This document shows, in pieces, positions 7,324-14,145 of a DNA stretch of 17,731 nucleotides; position 1 is the first letter of the stretch; each line of letters begins with the position of its first letter. This stretch comes from Abyssibius sp040880065 (lineage in GTDB: Bacteria > Pseudomonadota > Alphaproteobacteria > Rhodobacterales > Rhodobacteraceae). Under the pieces are notes generated by a model. That model ran no database searches, had not been told where the DNA came from, and was given only the letters and a program-made list of their open reading frames with translations. Both the position numbers and the translations under genes were made by a program. Location: NCBI GenBank assembly GCA_040880065.1, contig JBBDJE010000042.1, forward strand, positions 1 to 17,731, in the 5' to 3' direction.

Positions 7324-7354
7324 CTTGGAGGGCGTTAACTTGGCAGGCGTTAAC
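7316..7354 (+). repeat. 15-bp tandem repeat across the GST stop codon
   Basis: GGCGTTAACTTGGAG (7316-7330) is followed by GGCGTTAACTTGGCA (7331-7345) and a partial third copy GGCGTTAAC (7346-7354): 2.6 copies with a 15-bp period. The first copy contains the TAA stop of the GST gene; the repeat fills the first half of the gap to yifB. The GTTAAC palindrome recurs in each copy. Confidence 0.9.
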
Positions 7355-7401
7355 ATCCAATTAACCTTGTTTGCTGCATCGTGGCAGCGAGTGGGGGCAG
7401 G

Positions 7402-8904
7402 ATGCAGGCGATCAGCTATACAGTTGCGTTTCACGGGGTGGAGCCGCGCCTCGTGGAGGTGCAGGTCGCGGTGTCGCCGGGCCTGCCCGCCTTTGCCATT
7501 GTCGGCCTGCCGGACAAGGCGGTAAGCGAGGCGCGTGAGCGTGTGCGCGCAACAATTTCCGCACTGGGGCTGGCACTGCCCGCCAAGCGCATTACTGTCA
7601 ATCTTGCACCTGCCGACCTGCCCAAAGAGGGCTCGCATTTCGATCTGCCCATCGCGCTGACCTTGCTTGCGGCGATGGAGGCTTTGCCGCTGGAGCAGAT
7701 CGGCGAGGTTTTGTCCTTGGGCGAGCTATCGCTCGACGGGCGGCTTGTGGCGGTGGCGGGCGCGTTGCCCGCAGCGCTTGCGGCGGCTGAAAACAATTGC
7801 ACGCTTATCTGCCCGGCCAGTTGCGGTGCCGAGGCGGCGTGGGTTGAGGCCGCGCGCGTGCTGGCACCCGACAGCATGCTCGCAATCATCAACCATTTTG
7901 CCGGGCGTGCGGTGATGAGCGATGCCAGCCCCGGCGAGGTGTGTGCGCCAGCCCGCCAGCGCGATATGGCTGATGTGCGCGGGCAGGAACGGGCCAAGCG
8001 CGCGCTCGAAATTGCCGCCGCCGGACGCCATAACCTGCTGATGGTCGGCCCGCCGGGTGCGGGCAAGTCGATGATGGCGGCCCGCCTGCCGGGTTTGCTG
8101 CCACCGCTCAGCGCAGCAGAAGCGCTTGAAACCTCGATGATCCATTCGGTGGCCGGCCTGCTGGATGCGGGGGGCATTTCACGCACGCGCCCCTACCGAT
8201 CACCGCACCATTCGGCCAGTATGCCAGCGATTGTTGGTGGCGGGCGCGGTGCCAAGCCGGGCGAGATCAGCCTTGCGCATAACGGCGTGCTGTTCCTTGA
8301 CGAGCTGCCCGAATTTCCGCGCGCAGTGCTGGAAACGCTGCGCCAACCGCTTGAAACAGGCGATATTATGGTGGCGCGCGCCAATGCGCATGTGCGTTAC
8401 CCCTGCGCCTTCATGCTGGTTGCGGCCGCCAATCCGTGCCGCTGCGGCTGGATGAGCGACCCCGCGCAGGCGTGCAGCCGCGCCCCGAAATGCGGGGATG
8501 ACTATATGGGCCGCATTTCCGGCCCGCTGCTGGACAGGTTCGATTTGCGTATTGACGTTCCGGCAACCGCAATCAGCGATTTGCAAAAGCTGCAACCGGG
8601 CGAGCCAAGTGCTGCTATTGCGGCACGGGTAGCAGTTGCGCGCGACCTGCAACGCAGCCGCTATACAGGCAAGGGAATAACCACCAATGCGCAGGTGGAA
8701 GGCGATGATCTGATCGCAGCTGCTGCACCCGATGCAGCGGCGCTGGCGCTTTTGGGGCAGGTGGCCAGCCGTTTCAACCTGTCGGCCCGCGCGTATCATC
8801 GCATTTTGCGCGTGGCGCGCACGATAGCCGATTTGGGCGGTGCTGCGCATGTTGGCAAGGCGCATATTGCCGAGGCGGTGGCCTACCGCATCGGGCAGGG
8901 CTAG
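7402..8904 (+). CDS. YifB/ComM-family Mg-chelatase-like AAA+ ATPase
   Basis: A 500-residue cytoplasmic ATPase of the YifB family. ComM members act as hexameric branch-migration helicases during natural transformation and recombination. The N-terminal domain (1 to about 165, GLPAFAIVGLPDKAVSEARERVRA) is the Lon-protease-like fold typical of the family. The Mg_chelatase AAA+ core has Walker A GPPGAGKS at residues 216-223 and Walker B VLFLDE ending at E301; CRCG and LLDRFDLRIDV follow, then the C-terminal NLSARAYHRILRVARTIADL domain. I chose ATG 7402, preceded by a G-rich stretch, rather than the in-frame GTG 7381, because MQAISYTVAFHGVEP matches the usual family start. Length is normal. A 15-bp tandem duplication spans its stop. 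Confidence 0.95.
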   Translation: MQAISYTVAFHGVEPRLVEVQVAVSPGLPAFAIVGLPDKAVSEARERVRATISALGLALPAKRITVNLAPADLPKEGSHFDLPIALTLLAAMEALPLEQIGEVLSLGELSLDGRLVAVAGALPAALAAAENNCTLICPASCGAEAAWVEAARVLAPDSMLAIINHFAGRAVMSDASPGEVCAPARQRDMADVRGQERAKRALEIAAAGRHNLLMVGPPGAGKSMMAARLPGLLPPLSAAEALETSMIHSVAGLLDAGGISRTRPYRSPHHSASMPAIVGGGRGAKPGEISLAHNGVLFLDELPEFPRAVLETLRQPLETGDIMVARANAHVRYPCAFMLVAAANPCRCGWMSDPAQACSRAPKCGDDYMGRISGPLLDRFDLRIDVPATAISDLQKLQPGEPSAAIAARVAVARDLQRSRYTGKGITTNAQVEGDDLIAAAAPDAAALALLGQVASRFNLSARAYHRILRVARTIADLGGAAHVGKAHIAEAVAYRIGQG

Positions 8905-8919
8905 ATCGGGCAGGGCTTG
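8890..8919 (+). repeat. 15-bp tandem duplication across the yifB stop codon
   Basis: ATCGGGCAGGGCTAG (8890-8904) is repeated as ATCGGGCAGGGCTTG (8905-8919), differing at one base. The first copy encodes the last residues IGQG and the TAG stop. The remaining 36 bp to the convergent RHH gene hold nothing I recognise. Confidence 0.9.
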
Positions 8920-8955
8920 CGCGAAGTCGTTGGCGGCGGGCGCTGCTCTGAACGG

Positions 8956-9204
8956 CTAATCCGGTGTGGCCTGGTCGGGTTTTGCGCGGCTTTGATACCA
9001 ATCCAGCACATACAGGCGGATGGCGGTCGCAAGGCCACAAGTGTCGATACGTTTGCTGTCGATATCGTTGGCAAGCTCGGTAATGGTCTGACCGTTTTGC
9101 GCGGCAATATCGCGAAATGCGCGCCAGAACGGGTCTTCAAGCGACACGGAAGTGCGGTGGCCCTTGAGGGTGAGGGAATGTTTGACGGGGCGGGCATCAG
9201 TCAT
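8956..9204 (-). CDS. ribbon-helix-helix domain protein
   Basis: A small protein of 82 residues. The core GHRTSVSLEDPFWRAFRDIAAQNGQTITELANDIDSK has the beta strand plus two helices of a ribbon-helix-helix fold, resembling the RHH_4 group found beside fumC in Rhodobacterales; such proteins usually bind DNA as dimers. The chosen start is the ATG at 9204 (MTDARPVKHSL), because longer readings upstream are the out-of-frame copy of the DUF4169 gene. It overlaps that gene by 8 bp and ends the fumC unit; yifB converges on it 51 bp away. Target genes are unknown. Confidence 0.82.
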   Translation of the reverse strand: MTDARPVKHSLTLKGHRTSVSLEDPFWRAFRDIAAQNGQTITELANDIDSKRIDTCGLATAIRLYVLDWYQSRAKPDQATPD

Positions 9205-9400
9205 TGTGTTCAAGCCCGTATTCAAGCCCGCGCTTATGCCCATCAAGATCACGCGAGTCTTTGGCCGTTTTGGCGGCCTGCAGGCGCTGCGTGGCTTTGG
9301 ATTGCCCATGGCGGGCGGCGTTCTCATCGGCCTTTTGGGCCGCATCGGCGCGCGCGACCGATTTGCGCGCGCGCTTCAGGTTGATGAGCTTGGCGCTCAC
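9197..9400 (-). CDS. DUF4169 family small basic protein
   Basis: A 67-residue, Ala/Lys/Arg-rich, mostly helical protein beginning SAKLINLKRARKSVARADA and containing the LDGHKR segment, which matches the small DUF4169 family of alphaproteobacteria. Function is unknown. Its GTG start (9400) overlaps the fumC TGA stop by 4 bp, and its own end overlaps the RHH gene by 8 bp, so all three are probably translated from one message. The charge and the RHH neighbour would fit a nucleic-acid or protein-binding role, but that is only a guess. Confidence 0.82.
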   Translation of the reverse strand: MSAKLINLKRARKSVARADAAQKADENAARHGQSKATQRLQAAKTAKDSRDLDGHKRGLEYGLEHND

Positions 9401-10788
9401 TTCGGCCCGATCATATCTTCGGGGCGTACGACGCGGTCGAAGGTTTCACCATCGACAAAGCCAAGCGCGATGGCTTCTTGGCGCAAAGTCGTGCCGTTCT
9501 TATGGGCGGTTTTGGCGACCTTGGTGGCGTTGTCATAGCCGATTGTCGGGGCAAGTGCGGTGACCAGCATCAGGCTTTCACGCATCAGCGCGTCAATCCG
9601 CTTCACATTGGCCTGTGTGCCAACCACCATATTATCGGTGAAGCTGCCCGCCGCATCGCCAAGCAATTGCATGGATTGCAGCACATTATAGCTCATCATC
9701 GGGTTATAGACATTCAGCTCGAAATGTCCTTGGCTGCCTGCAAAACCGACAGCGGCGTCATTGCCCATGACATGGGCGCAAACCATGGTCAGCGCTTCGG
9801 CCTGCGTGGGGTTTACCTTGCCCGGCATGATGGACGAGCCGGGCTCGTTTTCCGGCAAGATCAGCTCGCCAAGCCCCGAGCGCGGGCCAGAGCCGAGCAG
9901 ACGCATATCATTGGCGATTTTGAACAGGCTGGCAGCAACCGTTTTGAGCGCGCCCGAGAACATGACCATGGCGTCATGCGCGGCGAGCGCTTCGAACTTG
10001 TTCGGTGCGGTCACAAAGGGCAGGTCGGTAATGGCAGCGATTTCTGCCGCCACGCGCGTATCCCAGCCCTTTTTGGTGTTCAGCCCGGTGCCAACGGCGG
10101 TGCCACCTTGGGCAAGCTCGTAAATATCGGGCAGGCACTGTTCTACCCGCGCAATCCCCTTGGCGACCTGATGGGCATAGCCGCCAAACTCCTGCCCCAA
10201 AGTCAGCGGGGTGGCGTCTTGCGTATGGGTGCGCCCGATTTTGATGATGTCCCTGAATTCCTCGGACTTGGCGGCAAGTGCAGCGTGCAGCTTGCGCAGG
10301 CCGGGTAGCAAGGTATCGCGCGCCATCATGCCAATGGCGACATGCATGGCCGTGGGAAAGGTATCGTTTGAAGACTGGCCCATGTTGCAATGGTCGTTCG
10401 GATGCACAGGTTTTTTGGAGCCCATCACCCCGCCGAGCATTTCAATCGCGCGGTTGGAGATGACCTCGTTGGCGTTCATGTTGGATTGCGTGCCCGAGCC
10501 GGTTTGCCATACGACCAGCGGGAAATGATCGTCGAATTTACCTTCGATCACTTCGGTCGCGGCGGCGGCGATGGTTTTGCCCAGCCCGGCATCCATATCG
10601 CCTTGCGCAACATTGACCAAGGCGCAGGCTTTCTTGATCACCCCGAGCGCGCGGATAATGGCGACGGGCTGACGCTCCCAGCCAATCGGAAAGTTGATAA
10701 TGCTGCGCTGGGTTTGTGCGCCCCAATATTTATCGGCAGGCACGTCCAATGGGCCAAAGCTGTCGGTTTCAGTGCGCGTCGCAGTCAT
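9397..10788 (-). CDS. fumC: class II fumarate hydratase
   Basis: A 463-residue homotetrameric, iron-independent fumarase interconverting fumarate and L-malate in the TCA cycle. Conserved segments appear in order: TGSGTQSNMNANEV, the HPNDHCNMGQSSNDTFPTA active-site region, KIGRTHTQDATP with the catalytic His, GGTAVGTGLN, and the family signature GSSIMPGKVNP containing the mobile-loop serine. I chose ATG 10788 (MTATRTETDSFGPLDVP), which has GGGAG 7 bases upstream and gives the normal length; an in-frame ATG at 10848 would add an unrelated 20 residues. A weak promoter-like TTGGAA lies upstream in the 78-bp gap. It is followed by DUF4169 with a 4-bp overlap. Confidence 0.97.
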   Translation of the reverse strand: MTATRTETDSFGPLDVPADKYWGAQTQRSIINFPIGWERQPVAIIRALGVIKKACALVNVAQGDMDAGLGKTIAAAATEVIEGKFDDHFPLVVWQTGSGTQSNMNANEVISNRAIEMLGGVMGSKKPVHPNDHCNMGQSSNDTFPTAMHVAIGMMARDTLLPGLRKLHAALAAKSEEFRDIIKIGRTHTQDATPLTLGQEFGGYAHQVAKGIARVEQCLPDIYELAQGGTAVGTGLNTKKGWDTRVAAEIAAITDLPFVTAPNKFEALAAHDAMVMFSGALKTVAASLFKIANDMRLLGSGPRSGLGELILPENEPGSSIMPGKVNPTQAEALTMVCAHVMGNDAAVGFAGSQGHFELNVYNPMMSYNVLQSMQLLGDAAGSFTDNMVVGTQANVKRIDALMRESLMLVTALAPTIGYDNATKVAKTAHKNGTTLRQEAIALGFVDGETFDRVVRPEDMIGPK

Positions 10789-10866
10789 CTTGATACTCCC
10801 GGTCAATGCGTTTGGCGCAGCTTTAACGCCGCTTAGCAGAATTTCCAATGCGATTGTCGCGCGCGG

Positions 10867-11448
10867 CTATGCCGTTTTGCCCGGTTTACGAAAAACATAG
10901 CTGCGCGCGGGCGGCAGGTTGATCCAGATTTTGTCGCGCTTTTCCCAAGTGAGGCCCAAAGCCTCGCGCACCGGGGCGGCAATGGGGGGTTTTGGCCCAT
11001 AGGTAAACTGCACATAGGCACCGCCGGGTTGCATAAGCCTGAACGCACCTGCGACGATTTTGCTCTGCACTGCCACCGGCATTGAAAGCAGCGGCAGGCC
11101 GGAAATAACCGTGCGCACATTTGCAAGCTCAACCTCGCCGGTGCGCTGGGCGTTCCAGTTCAGCACCTTGGCGCGCGGGAAGCGATCGCGCAGCAACTTG
11201 CAAAACGTCTCGTTCATTTCCAAAAGCACGAGCTGGCCTTCATCAACCCCCGCAGCAAGAATAGATTCGGTGATTTTTCCTGTGCCGGCGCCAAGTTCGA
11301 CAACCGCGCCGCCAAGGTCGATTTCAGCAGCCATCTGCTCGCTCAGCGCGCGCGATGACGGGGCAAGCGCCACAATGCGCCAAGGGCGGCGCAAAAGCTG
11401 CGCGGTGAACAGGCCTAAATGTTTGTTATGTGGAACAGGACCCTGCAT
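10867..11448 (-). CDS. class I SAM-dependent methyltransferase, PmtA-like (COG3963)
   Basis: A 193-residue methyltransferase. The SAM-binding motif I is VVELGAGTG near residues 49-57, and the acidic end of the next strand is in LVLLEMNE. The N-terminal segment ALAPSSRALSEQMA and the C-terminal WINLPPARSYVFRK are characteristic of the short phospholipid N-methyltransferase group known from Rhodobacter PmtA, which converts phosphatidylethanolamine to phosphatidylcholine at the membrane surface. Related members are often annotated only as rRNA-adenine-type or generic methyltransferases, so the lipid substrate is an inference. AAGGGG sits 5 bases before ATG 11448. It lies 67 bp downstream of sspB and 78 bp upstream of fumC. 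Confidence 0.78.
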   Translation of the reverse strand: MQGPVPHNKHLGLFTAQLLRRPWRIVALAPSSRALSEQMAAEIDLGGAVVELGAGTGKITESILAAGVDEGQLVLLEMNETFCKLLRDRFPRAKVLNWNAQRTGEVELANVRTVISGLPLLSMPVAVQSKIVAGAFRLMQPGGAYVQFTYGPKPPIAAPVREALGLTWEKRDKIWINLPPARSYVFRKPGKTA

Positions 11449-11515
11449 AGCGACCCCTTAGGTTGTATAAAGCTTTAATAAGGAGTGGAAGCGGCTCTTT
11501 CCAGGCCAATCCCGA

Positions 11516-12010
11516 CTAATGTTTGCGGAATTTGTCAAGGCTGACGACTTCGGCATCATGGCCAGTTTTCTCGGATCCGGCAGTATCCTCGTCGTCAACT
11601 TCCACATCAATTCCGTCATCAGCCTCGTATTCGTCGTCACTGTCATGGGCATCAAAGCGCAGTCCGAATTCGACCGAGGGGTCAACAAAGGTTTGAATTG
11701 AGGCGAAAGGAATGACCATGGGTTCGGCCACACCGCGCCCGCGCGGATCATCAATATTCAGTGTTATGCTAAAGCGGTCCGACATTACGGCAAGGTTGTC
11801 ATACCAGCCCTGAATGACAATGGTCATCTGTTTGGGGTGGCGGTCAAACAGATGCGGCGACATATCCACACCCTTATGGGTGGTGTCGAATGTAATGTAG
11901 AAATGATGGTTTCCCGGCAGGCCATCTTCGGCCACATCCGAGAGGAGCGTGCGCAGCAATCCCTGCATCGCCTGATGCATCAGTTTGCCATAATTGATTC
12001 CGTCGCTCAT
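11516..12010 (-). CDS. sspB: SspB-family ClpXP adaptor (alphaproteobacterial type)
   Basis: A 164-residue homologue of the alphaproteobacterial SspB adaptor, which tethers ssrA-tagged proteins to the ClpX ATPase for degradation by ClpP. The N-terminal domain (INYGKLMHQAMQGLLRTLL, HHFYITFDT, MSPHL, MTIVIQGWYDNL, FSITL) forms the tag-binding fold. A long acidic linker (DSDDEYEADDGIDVEVDDEDT) leads to a conserved basic tail, VVSLDKFRK, in the position of the ClpX-binding peptide. I chose ATG 12010 over ATG 12028 because GGAG lies 6 bases before it. The tmRNA gene lies immediately upstream on the same strand. A weak promoter-like pair, TTCACA and TAAGTT with 16-bp spacing (12062-12035), is seen between them. 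Confidence 0.92.
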   Translation of the reverse strand: MSDGINYGKLMHQAMQGLLRTLLSDVAEDGLPGNHHFYITFDTTHKGVDMSPHLFDRHPKQMTIVIQGWYDNLAVMSDRFSITLNIDDPRGRGVAEPMVIPFASIQTFVDPSVEFGLRFDAHDSDDEYEADDGIDVEVDDEDTAGSEKTGHDAEVVSLDKFRKH

Positions 12011-12172
12011 GCCGACTCCATTTTCCATGCGGGTAACTTAACGCAATTCTGCGCGCTGTGAAGCCGATAGATTATGAATATGAAATGAAGTGCAGGCTTC
12101 TGTTGCCAGGTGCCTGCGAACCCCGCCTTACGCTGCTAGGCGCAAGGGCTTAGGTTTCGGTTTGGTTACTGC

Positions 12173-12211
12173 TTACGCAGCAACGGCCACCGGAGCATAA
12201 TTGTTATTGGC
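12173..12211 (-). other. tmRNA proteolysis-tag reading frame
   Basis: Thirteen codons from the resume codon GCC (12211-12209) to TAA (12175-12173) encode ANNNYAPVAVAA. The terminal AVAA matches the ClpX-recognised end of alphaproteobacterial tags such as the Caulobacter one, and the N-terminal AN-N-like part is where SspB usually binds. Tyr at position 5 and Asn at position 3 distinguish it from the AND-N pattern I would expect. Confidence 0.92.
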
Positions 12212-12388
12212 AATTATACGATTTACGCCGATAACGGTGGCAGTCAGCCGGGCAAAAGCATAACACCTTTAAACGTCCGTCGATCCTATTTCGGCCCCCT
12301 CCGCCCGCCAATAACGGGAGTTTTGGTGGAGCCGCCGGGTACCGCCCCCGGGTCCGATCCGTGTATTACGTGCGCGTTTATCACCATA

Positions 12389-12402
12389 GTTCCCAAGGGA
12401 AC
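12389..12402. promoter_or_regulatory. inverted repeat GTTCCC-AA-GGGAAC at the ssrA/cupin divergent promoters
   Basis: Perfect 6-bp arms around a 2-bp centre. It covers the predicted first bases of the tmRNA precursor and the -35 side of a possible cupin promoter. With a 2-nt loop it cannot be a simple RNA hairpin without opening inner pairs, so it may be an operator or a processing/structural element of the precursor. Confidence 0.45.
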
Positions 12403-12408
12403 AAAGCT

Positions 12409-12436
12409 AATATAGTCTTGGCCAACAGATTCTTAA
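12409..12436 (-). promoter_or_regulatory. candidate ssrA promoter
   Basis: Minus strand: TTAAGA (12436-12431), 16 bp, TATATT (12414-12409), matching the sigma70 consensus at four and five of six bases. The expected start is near 12402, just ahead of the acceptor piece. The -35 box overlaps the Shine-Dalgarno of the divergent cupin gene, and the -10 overlaps a possible plus-strand -10 (TATAGT, 12411-12416). Confidence 0.5.
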
Positions 12437-12448
12437 AGGGGGTATGGC

Positions 12449-12802
12449 ATGCTGCCGGCAGGAATTATCACGGTCGATCAAAACGCTGCGGGCGAACAGG
12501 ATAAGATTGCGCCGGAAAAGCTGCTTTCAGGGCAGAATGAAACTACGGTCTGGAATGCGTTTAGCGACACGAGCGGCAAGTTCCATGTGGGCCATTGGGC
12601 CAGCGGGCCGTGCAAACTGGCGGTGCGTTACAGCGAAAACGAGCTTTGTGTGCTTTTATCGGGGCGCGCTGCGCTGACCGATGCGCATGGTGCACGCGCT
12701 GAATTTGGCCCGCACGAGCCGTTTGTGATTGCGGCAGGCTTTAGCGGCACATGGGAATCTTTGGGCGATGTTACCAAGATTTACGCCATATATGAGCCAT
12801 GA
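12449..12802 (+). CDS. cupin domain protein (Cupin_3 / ureidoglycine-aminohydrolase-like)
   Basis: A single-domain cupin of 117 residues. FHVGHWASGPCKLAVRYSENELCVLLSGRAALTD, then FGPHEPFVIAAGFSGTWE and KIYAIYE form the two cupin motifs of the Cupin_3 group. The usual metal-binding His cluster is poorly represented; the first motif has ENELCVLLSG, so whether it binds metal or has enzymatic activity is uncertain. ATG 12449 is preceded by AAAGGGGG with 6-nt spacing, a strong ribosome site. It is divergent from ssrA and ends 3 bp from the convergent DUF1194 gene. The specific substrate cannot be told from sequence. Confidence 0.85.
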   Translation: MLPAGIITVDQNAAGEQDKIAPEKLLSGQNETTVWNAFSDTSGKFHVGHWASGPCKLAVRYSENELCVLLSGRAALTDAHGARAEFGPHEPFVIAAGFSGTWESLGDVTKIYAIYEP

Positions 12803-12805
12803 ACG

Positions 12806-13465
12806 CTAGCTGGCAGGTTTGACGAGTTCACGAAACAGTTTGGCGGCAATGGCACGCGGGTAGTCGGAATAGCCGGTCGCGGTCATGACAAACCCGCCTT
12901 GGGTAATGACGAAGCGGCGGTAAAACTCGGTAACGCTACGCCCGATCCGGTCTATCGCCAGCCCGTTGATCTCGATGCCCATGGCCTGAACTTCGCGGCG
13001 CATGGTGGCAGTGTCAAAGCCGACATTTGAAGCGCCGTCACCGGACACATCTATCACGCGGCGCGCGCAATCGGAAACCGGGCCGAACTGCGTGGCCCCA
13101 AAGGCTATTGCATCGCCCACAGCGGTGCGCGAGCGTTGCCAGCGTCGCTCGATGCCGCGCGCACGATTGGCGAAGCTTGTGACCGCGGTTGGGGTGAGCA
13201 TCCGCTGCCAGTCCAGGCTGACTTCCGCCTCGCCAATGCCCGACCACTGGACAACGCTCAACGCCACCTGATCGCGAACCAGAATTTCGGCGATAGCCGG
13301 GTCCAGCAGCGCATCGGCCATACCGTCAAGCTGAAAGCGGTATTCGCCAGGGTCGATCGAGCTTGAAACATCAATCATCATAAGCAGCGCGACTTTGCAG
13401 GCTTTGGCGGCGCTCGCAGCGACAAGCGTGGCAAATGTTGTAATGATAAGGCCGGATCGGTTCAT
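12806..13465 (-). CDS. DUF1194 von Willebrand factor A-like exported protein, copy 1 (operon-distal)
   Basis: A 219-residue protein with a signal-like hydrophobic N-terminus (cleavage probably near residue 22) and a vWA fold. MIDAS metal-site residues are D32, S34, S36 in IDVSSSID, the Thr of SRTAVGDA, and the Asp of IDVSGDG. C23, just after the predicted cleavage site, and a second Cys in DCARRVIDV could form a disulfide, consistent with a periplasmic location. The C-terminal YSDYPRAIAAKLFREL is shared with the two neighbours. GGAGG precedes its ATG, which overlaps the preceding DUF1194 stop by 4 bp. It is the last gene of the block. The ligand is unknown. Confidence 0.88.
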   Translation of the reverse strand: MNRSGLIITTFATLVAASAAKACKVALLMMIDVSSSIDPGEYRFQLDGMADALLDPAIAEILVRDQVALSVVQWSGIGEAEVSLDWQRMLTPTAVTSFANRARGIERRWQRSRTAVGDAIAFGATQFGPVSDCARRVIDVSGDGASNVGFDTATMRREVQAMGIEINGLAIDRIGRSVTEFYRRFVITQGGFVMTATGYSDYPRAIAAKLFRELVKPAS

Positions 13466-14145
13466 TCTTCCTCCAACATGCTGACGGTCAAAGCCATCTC
13501 GCGCAGCAATTTGCGGGCCATAGCGCGGCCGTAATCGGTATAATCGGTTGCAACTTCAACAAAAGCGCCGGGGCCATGGATGACTTCGGCCTGAAAATAC
13601 GGCACCAGCGTAGCACGCTCGCCGCTGGCAATCACCAACGCGTTGATCACAAGGTCGGGGGGCAGTGTGGGGCGCACATCGCGCGGGCGGGGGCCATCAT
13701 TTTGTTGGCCATCCGCCGAGATATCGAGCACCTGCGTGGCGCAAACCGGCCCGCTGGCAAAGCTGGCAGCACCCGCCTCCATGGCCGAGCCGAGCGCGGT
13801 GGGCTGGCCGCTGGCACTCCGCGGCAGGCCGGGCAGGCGGGCGGCAATTATGTCGAGTATCGTGGGCGCAATGATCAATTTCCAAGGCACCAGCACCGTT
13901 TGGTGGCCACGCCCCGACCATTCATAAACCATCAGCGCAACCGGGTCACCGCCTTCGATCATCAGTCTTTGCACCTGCGGGTCGCGCAGCGCCTGGCTTA
14001 GGCCGTTTAGCTGCGCCGCATGCTCGTCTGCATCAACGGAAGATGAAACATCCAATCCGATGGCCAGCGCCATGCGGCATTGAGCCGTTAGAGGGTTTGC
14101 AGCCAGCAGGCACGACAGAAGCAGCGCATGCAGCGTTCGGCTCAT
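13462..14145 (-). CDS. DUF1194 von Willebrand factor A-like exported protein, copy 2 (middle)
   Basis: A 227-residue paralogue of its two neighbours. The signal peptide ends near A21 (PLTA then QC), and C23, D32, S34 and S36 fall at the same residue numbers as in the other copies. The MIDAS Thr is in QPTALGSA and the third-loop Asp in LDISADG. The second Cys is in PVCATQVLD. The shared C-terminal motif is YTDYGRAMARKLLREM, followed by an acidic LEEE end whose codons provide the GGAGG site for copy 1. It overlaps both neighbours by 4 bp. Function unknown; vWA MIDAS domains generally bind protein ligands through a divalent metal. Confidence 0.88.
   Translation of the reverse strand: MSRTLHALLLSCLLAANPLTAQCRMALAIGLDVSSSVDADEHAAQLNGLSQALRDPQVQRLMIEGGDPVALMVYEWSGRGHQTVLVPWKLIIAPTILDIIAARLPGLPRSASGQPTALGSAMEAGAASFASGPVCATQVLDISADGQQNDGPRPRDVRPTLPPDLVINALVIASGERATLVPYFQAEVIHGPGAFVEVATDYTDYGRAMARKLLREMALTVSMLEEE

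Larger units (their letters stand above)
12085..12402 (-). ncRNA. ssrA: transfer-messenger RNA, circularly permuted two-piece form (alpha tmRNA)
   Basis: tmRNA rescues stalled ribosomes and adds a degradation tag. On the minus strand the acceptor piece comes first: a T-arm (12351-12335, 5-bp stem CCGGG/CCCGG, 7-nt loop), acceptor strand CGGCTCC (12334-12328) and encoded ACCA (12327-12324). A spacer of about 25 nt follows (12323-12299). The coding piece starts at 12298 with GGGGCCG, pairing all seven positions with CGGCTCC and placing a G-U at pair 3-70, the alanine identity element. TAGGATCGACGG is the conserved D-region. The tag frame (12211-12173) reads ANNNYAPVAVAA then TAA. Downstream, CCTTGCGC/GCGTAAGG and GCAGGC/GCCTGC (12117-12092) form helices near the 3' end. 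The outer ends are estimates; the 5' end assumes the promoter listed at 12409-12436. Confidence 0.93.

Noticed and set aside
7314..7360. The repeat near the GST stop reads GVNLEGVNLAGVN in another frame, like a pentapeptide-repeat protein
   Set aside because: Only 2.6 copies, in the frame of neither real gene, with no start or continuing pattern. The DNA-level duplication explains it.
6490..7638. A 382-codon open frame on the minus strand opposite the GST gene
   Set aside because: Its composition (Arg, His, Gln, Gly-rich, no recognisable domain) is typical of an antisense frame in GC-rich DNA, and the plus strand encodes a clear GST with a strong ribosome site.
8200..8865. A 221-codon minus-strand open frame inside yifB
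   Set aside because: It lies wholly opposite conserved AAA+ motifs and resembles no protein family; it is a shadow of codon bias.
10789..10848. A longer FumC starting at ATG 10848
   Set aside because: The added residues do not fit the fumarase family, and ATG 10788 has a good ribosome site and gives the standard length.
12092..12117. The GCAGGC/GCCTGC hairpin as an intrinsic terminator
   Set aside because: It is not followed by a clear run of T on the minus strand and is more likely a helix near the 3' end of the tmRNA coding piece.
12335..12351. The tmRNA T-loop (GGCGGTA on the minus strand) lacks the usual TTCGA sequence
   Set aside because: From memory, this non-canonical loop is usual in alphaproteobacterial two-piece tmRNAs, so I do not claim it as novel. 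Alignment with the Rfam alpha_tmRNA seed would settle it.
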